A DNA stretch of 64,000 bases. It comes from Hemileia vastatrix. Lineage: Eukaryota > Basidiomycota > Pucciniomycetes > Pucciniales > Zaghouaniaceae. The translations under genes and the position numbers were made by a program. Below are positions 33,439 to 44,512 of this stretch, piece after piece (within the stretch, counting starts at the first letter, position 1; every line of letters starts with the position of its first letter). The stretch covers positions 27,368,501-27,432,500 of the forward strand of contig JASXTE010000005.1 of NCBI GenBank assembly GCA_030280995.1, written 5' to 3'. Under the pieces are notes generated by a model that did no database searches, was not told the origin of the DNA, and was given only the letters and a program-made list of their open reading frames with translations.

Positions 33439-35760
33439 TTCCTCCGAAATGAGGATAAACTACATAATTTGTTTTGGTTTTTCTTAATTTGGCCTCTATG
33501 TATTTGGTCAGGATTTTTTTTCTCCAATTCTTATCAGTCTCTCTGGTTCAAGTCTCTATATAAAAAAGGGAGGCCAGGCCGCTTCAGGCGGCACCTCCAA
33601 CGTCGGGTGGCCTGCCCGTAATGAAAAAATAAAATCTTAGTATAATGAAGATGGAAGAGAAGAAAAATTAAAGTGAAGATGGGTATTTTATTTAAAATAA
33701 AATGAAGATAAAAATGAAGATTATTGGTTTTATTTCACCTCCGGAAAGATGTTAAACTGCAAAATTTTATTTCCAAATTGGATGTTTTTGGCTTTCAAGA
33801 ATTTTAATGGTTTTTTATGGGAGAAGATTTGTGTTGGAAAATCCTTTTTGTTAGAAGGTACCCATGGGTGGGGCTTCTAGATTTTATTTTGGCAAGTGTG
33901 GGGGTGACTGATGGGCTGGCTGCTCTATCAACAGTTACCCCAGATTGTCTGTTTCCAGCCCCTTCTCTTAATTTTGTCAAATTCTAGTATTGGTTTTTTT
34001 TCTTTAACAGGTTTTTAGTCCACCATGACTTTAAAATGGAAATTCTTTTGGTATTCAAGTGCTGGACCCCTCATGTTTATTTGTTTTGTTTAATTTTGTT
34101 GGATGTTGTGTTTTTGTTAGAAGGTACCCAGGGGGGGGCTTCTAGATTTTATTTTGGCAAGTCTGGGGGTAACTGATGGGCTGGCTGCTCTGTAGAACAG
34201 TTACCCCAGAATGTCTGTTTCAAGCCTTTGGTTTTTTTCTAGTTGAATTCTAGTGTTGTTTTTTTGTGATTCAGGTTTTTAGTCCTCTATGACTTTAAAC
34301 TGGATTGCCTTGGATTTCTTCTGGTGCTTTTGGATTGGTGGTGGATCACTGGTGGTCTCCCATCATTTTTACTTAATGGAGGGAGCCCACCCAGTGATCT
34401 TTTCTGTTGACCTGGAGCTGGCTTTGCTATGTGGTTCTAGGGTGTTGGCTGTGAAAGTGGTGGATTCAAGATTATTTTCTCTTTTTCTCTTTTTTTTCTT
34501 TTAATTTTTTTATGGAGGCTATGTTTGTTCAAAGGCTCAAGATAGGGCTCTGGAAACGTTTTTAGTAGAAGAGGAGGAGTCAAAATAAAAAAAAATTTTT
34601 TTTAGGTGTGACCACATCAAGGTGCACTTGGATGTGGGTAAGGTATCAGGGGATCAGCTCATCGATCGGCTGGGGGATATCATTTTATTTTGTTTTATTT
34701 GTTAAAGGAGGTTAAATGTTTTGGCTTTGATGGTTTTTGGTTCGGGGATTTATGGGCTATATCTTCAAGATTTTAATTTTCTGGAAAGTCCTTCATGACT
34801 TTAAACTGATCTTTTAATCACGGGCTCAAGATTTTTTGATGTCCATCAAGACTTTAAACTGAAAATTCTGTTAGTCCTCAAAGACTTAAAACTGGCTGGT
34901 TGTTAAAGATTTATTCAAGAATTTAATTTAACTACTGTGGATCTAGTAGTCCTCCAAGACTTTAAACTGGCTGGTTTCAAGATTTTGTCAAGAAGTAGTC
35001 CGTCAAGACTTTAAACTGAACACTGTGTTAGTCCCCCAAGACTTTAAACTGAGGATTGTTGATGGTGAAGTCCCCCAAGACTATAAACTGAGGAATGGAA
35101 GGCAGTGTGAGGTGGAAGTTTAAAAGGCAGAAGAATCCAAGGGGGAACTTCTGAATTTTGTAAAGGCAAGTTTGGGGGTGACTGATGGGCTTGAAGCTCT
35201 ATATACAGTTACCCCAGAAAGTTAGTTACTTCTCTAAATCTTTTTCTGGTTGATCTCTGGTTCTGGGTTCTGTGATTCAGGTTTTTGCAGTCCCCCAAGA
35301 CTATAAAATGAGGATTTTTGGAGTCCCCCAAGACTATAAACTGAGGCCTGTTAGTCCCCCAAGACTTTAAACTGAGGGCTGCTAGTCCCCCAAGACTTTA
35401 AAATGAGGGCTGTGAGTTCCCCAAGACTATAAAATGAGGAAATTTTTATGCTGGTAGAAGGTTATAGTCAGGAAGACTTATCAACTGGATATCACTATTC
35501 ATTGTTGGAGGCTGGTAAAGCCAGAAATGGAATTCAGGAACTGAAGAAAGATATTTTTTCACAGAGATAGATTGAATTTAATGGTATGGTGCAAGAGAAT
35601 TTTTAAAGAAGAAGCTTGGATTGCTGGTTCAGAAGTTCACTTAGGATGGAATAGGATCTGGTGGAAGAGAGAAATGGGCTGTTTGTAAAGATTCTGGAGA
35701 GGTGTTCAAACATGGCTGTTGGCAAAGGAAGAATGGGGACATTCTTGATTGGAGGGAGGA
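33439..35760 (+). other. Element A tail: three hairpin modules and about 14 dyad motifs
   Basis: Hairpins are at 33901-33941, 34166-34207 and 35175-35215. Dyad motifs are scattered from 34015 to 35435, densest at 34780-35110 and 35280-35435. The GATGTGGG module is near 34630. Near the PPT, a minus-strand remnant (M-S-P-F-F near 35740) aligns with the start of aORF1, but the cysteine cluster is gone. No gene is left here. Confidence 0.75.
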
Positions 35761-36638
35761 TGTGGTGATCCAAACCTGGGTAGGCCTTTGAAGTGCATAT
35801 TTGGTGGTATTTGGTATGTAGGTTGATATTGGGGTTATGGTGTTATTAGTGGATTTTCTCATTTTTAGGTGATAGTTATTAGTGTTTATGTAGGCTTAAG
35901 CTAGGGTCACTTATTATGTCTCAGATTAATGTCCTTTCTTTTCTCTTCATTTTGGTATCCCTTATGGGTGGTTACCTTGTTTTATAGGGTAGTTATGGTG
36001 TTGTTATTGGTATTTATTGGATGATTATTGCTTAGTTAAGCTTATGTAGGCTTACGCTAGGGTCACTTATTATGTCTCATCTTATTGTTCTTTATTTTCT
36101 TTTCATTTTGGTATGTCTTATGTGTGTTTATCTTGTTTATTAGTGAAGTTATGGGTTTTTAGGGTTTTTATTGGTTGTATGGGTGTTTTAGGGCCTAGAA
36201 GTGGCCTGCCCGCCTGGGTGCTGGGGAAGAACTAAAATGCACTTTTATGCATCAAAAAGGCTGGGAAAGCTGGATTTTGGGTGGGGAATCGGTCAGGGTG
36301 GTCTGTGCACTGGCTGTATGATGCGTGTGTGGGAAGATTTTTAGGGGAATCATCTTATCTCTTTACTCATCGCCTCTCTGTTCCTCACTGTCTCATTGGC
36401 TTGTGTTTTGTTGGAATATGTTACTGTTCATTTCAACTCTTTCTGGTAGTCTTTCTGGGACTATTATCTTCACTTTTAAAGGGGTCAAGTGTGTTTAATT
36501 AGAGGGTCTAGCACACAGATCTCCAATTTGCTGCAACAGGTAAATCTCACTTGTTTTTCTAAAGGGACAGGGGTTATTCTTTCTGGTTTTACTCCAACTC
36601 CCTTGGTCAAGGCCTATAGATAGTACTATAGGATTGTC
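35761..36638 (+). mobile_element. Element A 3' LTR
   Basis: Starts TGTGGTGATCC after the PPT GGAGGGAGGA. It ends at ATTGTC, four bases short of the 5' LTR end, next to the target duplicate AACAG. Confidence 0.85.
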
Positions 36639-36787
36639 AACAGCGGTAGTACCCACATCCCTGTAGTCCCAATATTTGCTGAGTAAATCCAGAAAAACAT
36701 TTAATTATTAAACAAATTCCATTTAAGTCATATCAAAACAATGCCAAATAAACCAACAAAGGGCTCCACCACTGTTGGAAGACCACA
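36639..36787 (-). mobile_element. B2 5' LTR, outer part
   Basis: Resumes the LTR after element A (CGGTAGTACCCACATCC) and ends in GGAAGACCACA, the reverse complement of the B LTR start. Together with 30002-30934 it makes about 1080 bp, close to the 1100 bp of B1. Confidence 0.85.
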
Positions 36788-38343
36788 AAGACAGGACAAT
36801 GTTTACCCAGAGCGGGAAGAGGCATTTGCTAACAAGAACCCAGAGAATTTTAAATCAATTTTCAATGAATCAATGTTAACAACTTATCAACTCAATATGA
36901 TGACAACTCAAACAATTCAAAATCTACTATCTAACATACATGAATCTCAAAAAAAAGATGACTATTGTGTGGGGATTAAAGACAAAATACTCTTGAGGAA
37001 ATGGGCTAATAGATTCAGTATTGAATCAGGTCTATTAGTCTTCAAAGTTAGAGTAGTCATCCCTGATGAAAAGGATATAAAATCATAAATTTTCAATAGT
37101 AGACATGATTATCCATTAGCTGGTCATTTTGGGGTTGATAAAACCTACCAGCTAATAACAAGGGATTTCTTCTGGCCAGGAATGACTAGAGAAATCAAGG
37201 CCTATATTAAAGCCTGTTATGAATGTAATAGGAACAAGGTACCTTGACATAGGAATTATGGGTTACTTCAACCATTTCCATCTCTCTCTAAACCTTGGGG
37301 TTCAATTTTGATGGATTTAATTTTTCAATTACCTCCATCAGATAATTTTGATAGTATACTAGTTATAGTTTATATATTTTCTAAAATATCTATTTTTATT
37401 TAAACTGTTACTACTGCGACAGAAGAGGATTTAGCAAAATTATTTCTAGAAAATTTATTTTGTAAACATGGATTACCCAATGATATTGATTCCAATAGGG
37501 GTTCTTTATTTGTTTCTACTTTCTGGACTCAATTTTGTCAACAATTAAGTATTACAAGGAATCTTTCTACTGCTTATCACTCTGAAACCATTGGACAAAA
37601 GGAAAGAGTCAATCAAATCCTTAAACAATACCTTCAAATGTATGTTAATTATCAACAAGGCAATTGGACCACATGGTTACCATTGGCCAAATTTGCTTAT
37701 AATAACTCAAAACATTCTTTGACAAAAAAATCTCCCTTTGGAACTATCTATGGACAACATTCTCAATTCAATCTTGATCATGTAGGAAGAAATCATCCTG
37801 CTGAAAATTATCTTCAAACAATTTCACAACTTCAAGGAAAACTTCAATCTAACTTGGAAGTGGCAAATCAAAGGTGCAACGAACAGGCTGACAAAAATTG
37901 ACAATCTGCTCCACTCTTTAAACCAGGTGACAAAGTATGGCTTGATGCAAAAAATATTTGAACAACTCGACCATCTACGAATCTATCTGAGAAGCACTTG
38001 GATCCATTTGAAATTGATGCTGAAATCTCAAAAAATGCATTTCAACTCAAGATACCTCTAAAGTGGCAATCAATTCATCCTGTTTTTCACATATCTCTCT
38101 TAGAACTGGCTCAAGAAATATACCTGGGAAAGAACCATCCTCCTCCAGAAAAGGTCAAAGTAGAAGATCAGCTACAGTGGGAATCATTCCAGATTCTTGA
38201 TTCAAGAAGGCACAAAGGAAAACTTCAATACCTCCTGTAATGGGAAGGCTACCTTGATGATACTAGTAAACCATCCTGGGAACCAGACATTAACTTTTCT
38301 AATGCCCCTGAACTTGTCAAATCTTTTCACTTAAAATATACTT
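36788..38343 (+). pseudogene. Element D: decayed chromovirus integrase and chromodomain
   Basis: Text begins in the RNase H-integrase linker. The HHCC zone shows H-D-Y-P-L-A-G-H-F-G...C-Y-E-C-N near 37100-37240. The core has [13 protein letters not shown] and Y-H-S-E-T-I-G-Q-K-E-R. A chromodomain tail (I-L-D-S-R-R, Y-L-L, W-E-G-Y, P-S-W-E-P) lies near 38195-38285. At least five stops interrupt one frame. RT and LTRs are missing. It abuts B2 on the left and a minus-strand gag on the right. Sequence is of the sushi/Tf1-like chromovirus type, distinct from C and E. Confidence 0.85.
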
Positions 38344-38344
38344 C

Positions 38345-38990
38345 AAAACCTAAACCTTAAATTCATAGGGTCACAAAAAACATAAAAATTTGGTCCACAA
38401 ATTTTTCCCAATTATTAATGAGTAAGTGAGGTTTTTTTGAGGAATGTCTGAGCAGACAAGGTTCAAACCACCATGACAAATTTCCTGATATATAAGAAGC
38501 TGTGTAAATGACCTTGGAATGATCCTTACCAAAAGGCTTGAGGGTCATTGTGGAATAGTAGCTTGCATTTTTTCAAGAAGGGACACAATCTGTCAGGATT
38601 TTCTCCATCAAATTTGTCTGGAGATTTCATCAAAGGAGTTTTAAGTTTAGATCATTCAGATGAAGCAGGATTAGTGAGGGTTTTAACCAGGAGTTTCATG
38701 AATTCCTCCAATGAAGCAGTTGGGCCAGGACTTGAAGATTGGCCTGAAGGTCTGGCAGCCGGTGCTGATGGTACCTTGTGCATGGTGTCCTCTCCTTCAT
38801 CTTCTTTACTGGAGTACTCAAAATTCTGAGGAATATCCTCTACAGATTGAATTGAATGTTCATGCTCTCTTACATCAAGCAGTTCAAGGGAGTGAGTGTG
38901 AGAAACAAAAAATAATGAGGCTAGCCTATCCCTAGCATGAGATCTAGTAGTAGCTCCCATGGGAGGAGGAGTGCGTTGAACAGGTGCCAT
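38345..38990 (-). pseudogene. Element F: gag fragment of a chromovirus
   Basis: The ATG at 38990 opens M-A-P-V-Q-R-T-P-P-P. Ser/Pro-rich text follows, then L-E-E-F-M-K-L-L and, past a TGA, P-D-K-F-D-G-E-N-P, L-C-P-F-L and W-E-K-F-V-D-Q. These are standard Gag domain landmarks of sushi-type elements. The frame breaks three times. It is in the opposite orientation to D and stops where D begins. Confidence 0.75.
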
Positions 38991-39026
38991 ATTTAGATTT
39001 AGAGCCTGAAAGTTGTAGTAGTGCAA

Positions 39027-39920
39027 AGAATGAGAGCTAAGGAGAATTAAATAATACTGTCATCGGACAACCTACACACAGGGTGGAGGATTATCCCAAA
39101 GTAAGTGAAATAAAAGTTAGAGTGGAGTTACAACTTCAAAGAAGTGGGTCAAAGATAGAACAGGGTAAAATGTATGACAACTTTTAGGCAAGTCATTTTT
39201 TTTCCCCTAAGACTACCCTTAGAGTAACATCAGTAGTAACTCTTGTGGCCCTTTTTTTTAAGAGCGTTTCAAACATGATTCAGATATCAACATTTATATT
39301 TTCAATATATCAATTCCTCTTGTAAAAAAGCAAGTATTAAATTTTAGTCAAGTAATCTTAACTAAAAAGGATAAATGTTTACCAAAGTTCATATGAAAAA
39401 AATCAGTATTTTATTGACTGTTTTTTGAATCAATTTAAAAAAGTTCTTAAATTTTAAGAAGTTTTATAAAATTTTATTGAATTTTGCAATTTTCAAAAAC
39501 TTTCAAGAATTTTTCACAATTTGTTTATTTTTTATTGATTTACTGTAATCATTTTAATTATTTCTAAATTTTCTAGAGATTTTTTGATTTTTTTGACTTT
39601 TTTGGGCTTCCTTATAATTTTTTTGAATTTTATTTAAAAAAAAAATTTCTAAATTTTTTTGTATTTTTATGATTTTTTTATGAGTTTTTATAATTTTTTT
39701 GAATTTTTTTGACATTTTCTGATTTTTTCTGATTTTCTTTTGATTTTTTTGAATTTTTTTGAAGATTTTCACTTTTTTTTGAATTTTTTTAAGTGTTTCT
39801 TGACATTTTTTCACACTTATAGTCTTTTACAAATTTTTTTAGTACATTTTTTGATTATTTTTATGCCTGAATTGTGATTGAGTCACATGCTGAAAAAACG
39901 CAGCATCTTTTCCATCACAT
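39027..39920. other. Gene-free stretch with T-rich low complexity
   Basis: 39060-39420 is unassigned and could be F leader. 39420-39840 is T-rich sequence built from AATTTTTTTGA-like units, which gives a false Lys-rich frame on the minus strand. GTCACATGCTGAAAA at 39882 starts a 30-bp sequence that recurs inverted near 41560-41592. Confidence 0.6.
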
Positions 39921-41196
39921 TGTGGCATTCCAAATCTGGGTAGCCCACTTAGGTGAAAATTTGATTGGAACTTGGTTGGAAAAAATCATGGTGTTACCAG
40001 GTGTTAATTTGGTTTAAGGGAGTTAACTGGATGTTTCGGGTTGATTTTTGGTGTTTTGGAATTGTTATATGTGGTATTTCTTTTGTGATTTGATGGTTTT
40101 ATGGATTTGTATTTTTGGTGAATGAAGTGTGCTCTTGGAATGGCCACTTTTTTTCTGGTGCACTCTGGTGCACTCTGGTTTGCTCTGGTGATTTTCCGGT
40201 GCAAAAGCGAAGTGTACTAGAAAAATTCTGTCATGGTGACTAAGTTTGGTCATGGTGACAAAATTAACTCACTGTGGCAAATTTAGCTCACTCTGGCCAA
40301 ATTAGCTCATTATGGCAAAAAGAGCTCATTGTGGCAAAATTCGCTCACAATGGGAAAGTCTGATCACCAGTGCAAAGTTTGGTCACTGCAGAAAAGTCTA
40401 GGCAATGTGGTAAAGTTTGGTCACTGCAGAAAAGTCTGGGCACTGGTAAAGTTTGGTCGCTGTAGAAAAGTCTGATCACCAGTGCAAAGTTTGGTCACTG
40501 TAGAAAAGTCTCATCACCAGTGCAAAGTTTGGTCACTGCAGAAAAGTGTGGCTATTGTGGAAAAATTTGGTTAGAATTTATTATGCTTGTTAGATCAATA
40601 GATTATTGTAGATCCTATGCATGTAGGGTATTGTTGGAAAGGTCTGGAATAGGAGAATCAGATAGAAGGAGGAGAATCTTAGTCTTCTACATGTTTTTTT
40701 GTCTTCGAGTTTTGATAATAACAGTCTTTTTTTGATAATTAACAATATTTAACATATAACAACAAATTTTAATAAATTGTAATACCCTTATAACATTTAT
40801 ATTTTTATAACACTTTTGAAATACAACAAAACAATTATATTTTCATCACATATAGGGTATCATTGGAAAGTTCTCCATCTTAGGGACTTGTTTTTATTGT
40901 TAACTCATTAAAATAAAATCTTTATAATAATATATAAGTCTATCTTTTCAGATCTTTCACTGGTACACATTAATTGTTGTTATCAGTATTTCTTCTCCAA
41001 CAGCTGCTATTTCAAAATCTCAATAAGCGTTGATAAAATCAGAGTTTCATCTATATATTTCAATCAATTCAAGTAGACTAGAGAGCTTAGTTATTTGAAA
41101 AACCCTTATTTTACTTAGAAGGACAGGGATTTCTTTGGTTTATCCAACTCCTTTGGATTCTGCTTACAGCAAGGTGACTGTAAGAGTCTACCTACA
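39921..41196 (+). mobile_element. Old solo LTR G (A/B-related)
   Basis: Starts TGTGGCATTCCAAATCTGGG, close to the A LTR start. It ends GGACAGGGATTTCTTTGG...TCTACCTACA, parallel to the A/B LTR 3' region. Length is 1276 bp. It contains a minisatellite at 40205-40565. No target duplication is evident. Confidence 0.6.
40205..40565. repeat. Degenerate 20-bp-type minisatellite within LTR G
   Basis: Repeats of GTGCAAAGTTTGGTCACTG and CAGAAAAGTCTGATCACCA-like units alternate. Earlier units read TTAGCTCACTGTGGCAAA. Spacing drifts between 19 and 22 bp. Confidence 0.8.
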
Positions 41197-43923
41197 ATGT
41201 GACTTTATTTCAGTTTCTTTAGTTCAAGTTTTCAGCTAGACCTCATTAATTTTTGTCAAATTTACTTCTGCAATGCAATATTTTCAAGTGAGCTGAAAAG
41301 AGGCTGCATCTTTTTGGCACATGACCTGTTGTTTCTTAACACTACATTCTTTTTTTCCCCTTTTTGTTTGACCATACAAGATGCTAACTCAAGTTTTATC
41401 TGACTATTCTTGATTATTGAACAAGATTTTGATGAAATAATTGAAAATGATGAAGTGTGATGTTAGTATTGCATTTCTTTTACTTATTTTCACCACAATT
41501 TTACTTTCCTGTAGTCAATCTGACATTTTGAGCCAGAGAAATGGAAATATGTCATGCAACAGAAAAGACACCGCGTCTTTTCAGCATGTGACTTAAATCA
41601 AATTTCATGCATAAAAATAATTAAAAAAAAAGCAAGAAAAAGTAAAAAAATACTAAAAAAAGCTACATTCTTGACCACTGTGGCTCTTGAAGAATCTTAA
41701 GGGCCTGAATAACCACCTCCACACAAATTCTCACCAACATCAGGAAAGGTATCTGGCCCATAACTAGCAACTTTTTCTCCCTCTACTGGAGCCATACCAC
41801 TGCCAGGCCTAGATAAAACCTAATGACTAAAAATAAATTCATGTCAAGAGAGGTCATACAGCATCAATTTTTTCTTTGAGACATAAATTTTTTAAGCAAG
41901 AAATTTTTTTTTTGAATTTTGTAGCATATAGTGACTTTTGTTACAAAATACAGATTTTATATAACTATTTCTGAATAACTGGTAAGAATGAGCCTCATAA
42001 ATTTGAAATGAAACAAATATATGATTATGGGGTATTAAGGCAAGAAAAAAAGTAAAAAAAAGTGACAAATATGCTAAAGATTTGAATTTTTTCAAGAAAT
42101 AAAGATATTAAAAGCTCTGGGCCAAATTGCTAATTTTCTTGATAAGAGTTGTACATTTTTAACACAACTAAGTTTACATATTTTCAGCCCTTTCTTAGCC
42201 CCAAGTTGGGCCTGGTGGGGGCCCTTCAGGGTCAACAAAAGGGCTAAGTAAAAATATAGAGGGAAAAAAGGGCCAAAACAAAAGTAGTTACAGAGATAGT
42301 GAAACATTTCCTTCCTCTTTTTTTTATTATGGATTTTTATTTCTATTCAAGAGAAATGTTCTTGTAACAGTTTTTTTAAAAAAATTAAAATCATAATTAC
42401 ATATATTGAATTGGTGTTCAATTCTTTCAAGGCATGTTTTACTGGGGTATGATTTTATCTTATACAATGAAATATTTCTGCAATGTCATGATATTAAGCA
42501 AATGAACAAGATAAGTTAAAACAAAGTGATAATCTTCTTGAAGTTTTATTTAAATTCTAGTTATTTATCTCAATTATAATACATTTATGTCATATAATTC
42601 TGATTCTTGATTATCAAAACCATTTTTAATACATATAGGCTTATTGAATTTATTATAGAATTTATAACTTTCATACCAGGCTGCTTAGCAGAAACTGAAA
42701 TTTGATTTCAAGTAATTTTAAACAAAAGTTTTTAATAATTGAGGCTGAATGATGTGGAAGCCTTTATTTCAACTCTCAAAGAACACTTTTTTATTTTAAT
42801 TGTGTATAAAAACTTATTTTACCCTGATCACTTAACATGAGCATTAAACTTCAGATATGAAAATAAATTTCAATTTTTAAATATAATATGTTGTTGATAT
42901 GTTATTTAAATTTGGTTTTTCTTGACTGAAATAAAAATGGTGCCTGCTAGCAGGTCCATATTGATGACAAAACTATGGAAGTTCTTTTGAGGGGGGCACC
43001 TGCTAGCATGTGACATCAATTTTTGTATGCAAATTTTGTTAAATTATACATCAAGATCCATGAAAAAAAAAGTGAATCATTGAAAAAATTATTATATGTT
43101 CATGAAAGAAATTACCAAAAATTTTACTTTATTTTTTCATCAGAAATTTAAATTAGAATGGTGTTATAAATGTGTGGGGGGGTTTATTTGAAATTTTAAT
43201 TGAGTTAAACCTTTTTCTGCTTCAATGGACCCCATAAATAACAAACTGAAGTTTTATGCACTCTTGTATTAATTGGTCCCAGATATTTTAAACTCTTATG
43301 GATCAGTAAACCATATTTCTCTATGCACATTTTTACTATCTCAAATATCATTAAATATATAGAACCTAAGCCAACATTGGATTTTTTAAATATTTCTTAT
43401 AACTATATAATATATAAATATCTTTTCTTGGTAAATCTCAGATTTCATGATAAATTTAGTTCTGTTTGAGGCTTTTTGTGTGTTCAAAAATCACCCCAGC
43501 CTTGAATAAAATCATACTTCTTGAACAAAATTGAGAAATTTCTAAGAAGAAATCTATATGCATGAAAGGTTCAATAAAAATTCTACAATTATCTTTTTCA
43601 ATACTTTCCACAAACTATAAATTACCAATATTTAAAGATAAAAAGCAGAATAACTTATGATGGCATATGATATGGTTGATATTTTATGGAGAAGTTTATC
43701 ACTTGGAAATTTTTCTTCCTTATCAGATTGGTATTAAAAAATTAAAGTTTAGCTACATTTATATAGTTTGGGGAAAAATTTTAATTAAAAGTGCCTCAGA
43801 GCTTTATTGAAAATGATTTTTTTGGTTAGTGAAAGGATATTTTAATTCAAAAATATTTTCTGATGGAGTTGTTGGCTACTCTGATTCTTCAAATTATACA
43901 AAATCACTTGTGGACCTTTAACC
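41197..43923. other. AT-rich gene-free stretch
   Basis: I see no credible gene. 41700-41830 on the minus strand reads as a short coherent Gly/Pro-rich frame with one stop, but matches nothing I recognise. CTAGCAGG palindromes at about 42950 and 43000 resemble, weakly, the CACTA MITE subterminal palindrome of 61363. Confidence 0.5.
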
Positions 43924-44509
43924 TGTACAAATCCAAAAGACCCACTCTAAGGCTCCTTTAAGGTTACTTCTTGGGTTACTTTAAGATTTCTCAAAAAGGG
44001 CTTTCCTACAAGTTGTCTTAATTTTCACCCTGTGTAGGTCTAAGTAATTATAAATAGTTCAAGGTAATCTTCAAGGAATAATTAATGTAAAAGGTAAGGA
44101 CACTAACTATTATGGTAAATCTAATAAAGGGTTACAACTTTATAATCAAAGGGAAGATTTAAGTATTTAGGATTTAAAAAAAATTTATTATTATAAAAAA
44201 AAAGGACAATTACAATAATAGACTAATAAGAGTTTAACTACTATCACAAATATAATTATACTTTAATTCTAAAGAACGTCACACCAAAGTAACCCCTCTT
44301 TAAATATTCTATTCATCCTTGAACTGACCCATTAACAAACCAGCCACCACATTACTCACAGACCCATTTAATCTACTGGAGTTCCCAGTTACCAATCATC
44401 TAACCTTATAACCCTTCTTTCCTGTTCCTACTGCCCAGACCTCCTAATTAACCTCAGACCCACAATTACCCCCTTTTGAATATTTCCTTGACATTAGTGC
44501 TAGACCACA
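43924..44509 (-). mobile_element. LTR-like fragment, abutting B1
   Basis: On the minus strand it begins TGTGGTCTAGCACTAATG and ends GGATTTGTACA. The middle shares CTTTAGAATTAAA and a TTTAAAGAGGGG block with solo LTR H. Limits are tentative. It is head-to-head with the B1 5' LTR, three bases away. Confidence 0.4.
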
Positions 44510-44512
44510 TGT

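Larger units (their letters stand above)
30935..36638 (+). mobile_element. Element A: non-autonomous LTR retrotransposon (no PR, RT or INT)
   Basis: LTRs are 30935-31816 and 35761-36638, about 95% identical in the part compared. Between them lie a PBS, a broken B-like gag, an acidic ORF and a long tail almost collinear with the B tail. The PPT GGAGGGAGGA abuts the 3' LTR. AACAG lies at 30930-30934 and 36639-36643, if the last four LTR bases (TACA) are missing at the 3' end. B1 and the B2 3' LTR give the empty site. It resembles a large retrotransposon derivative that borrows enzymes. Confidence 0.85.
5221..36787 (-). mobile_element. Ty3/Gypsy element B2, full length but interrupted by nested insertions
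   Basis: The element reads right to left. The 5' LTR is 36787-36639 plus 30934-30002, split by element A. A PBS-like stretch lies near 29980-30001, then gag, PR, RT-RNase H and integrase. Integrase is split by the C cluster at 13321-24407. A long tail with antisense ORFs follows, and the 3' LTR is 6307-5221. The polypurine tract is the reverse complement of 6308-6317 (AGAGGGAGGA). LTRs begin TGTGGTCTTCC and end TCTACA. Flanks do not show a 5-bp duplication (CATAT left, AAGAC right), so one edge may have been rearranged. Sister copy B1 lies at 44513-53656. Confidence 0.85.

Noticed and set aside
39554..39814. Lys-rich ORF on the minus strand
   Set aside because: Low-complexity T-rich tract in translation.
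41700..41830. Gly/Pro-rich minus-strand frame
   Set aside because: Forty-odd codons with a stop and no recognisable family; too weak to call.
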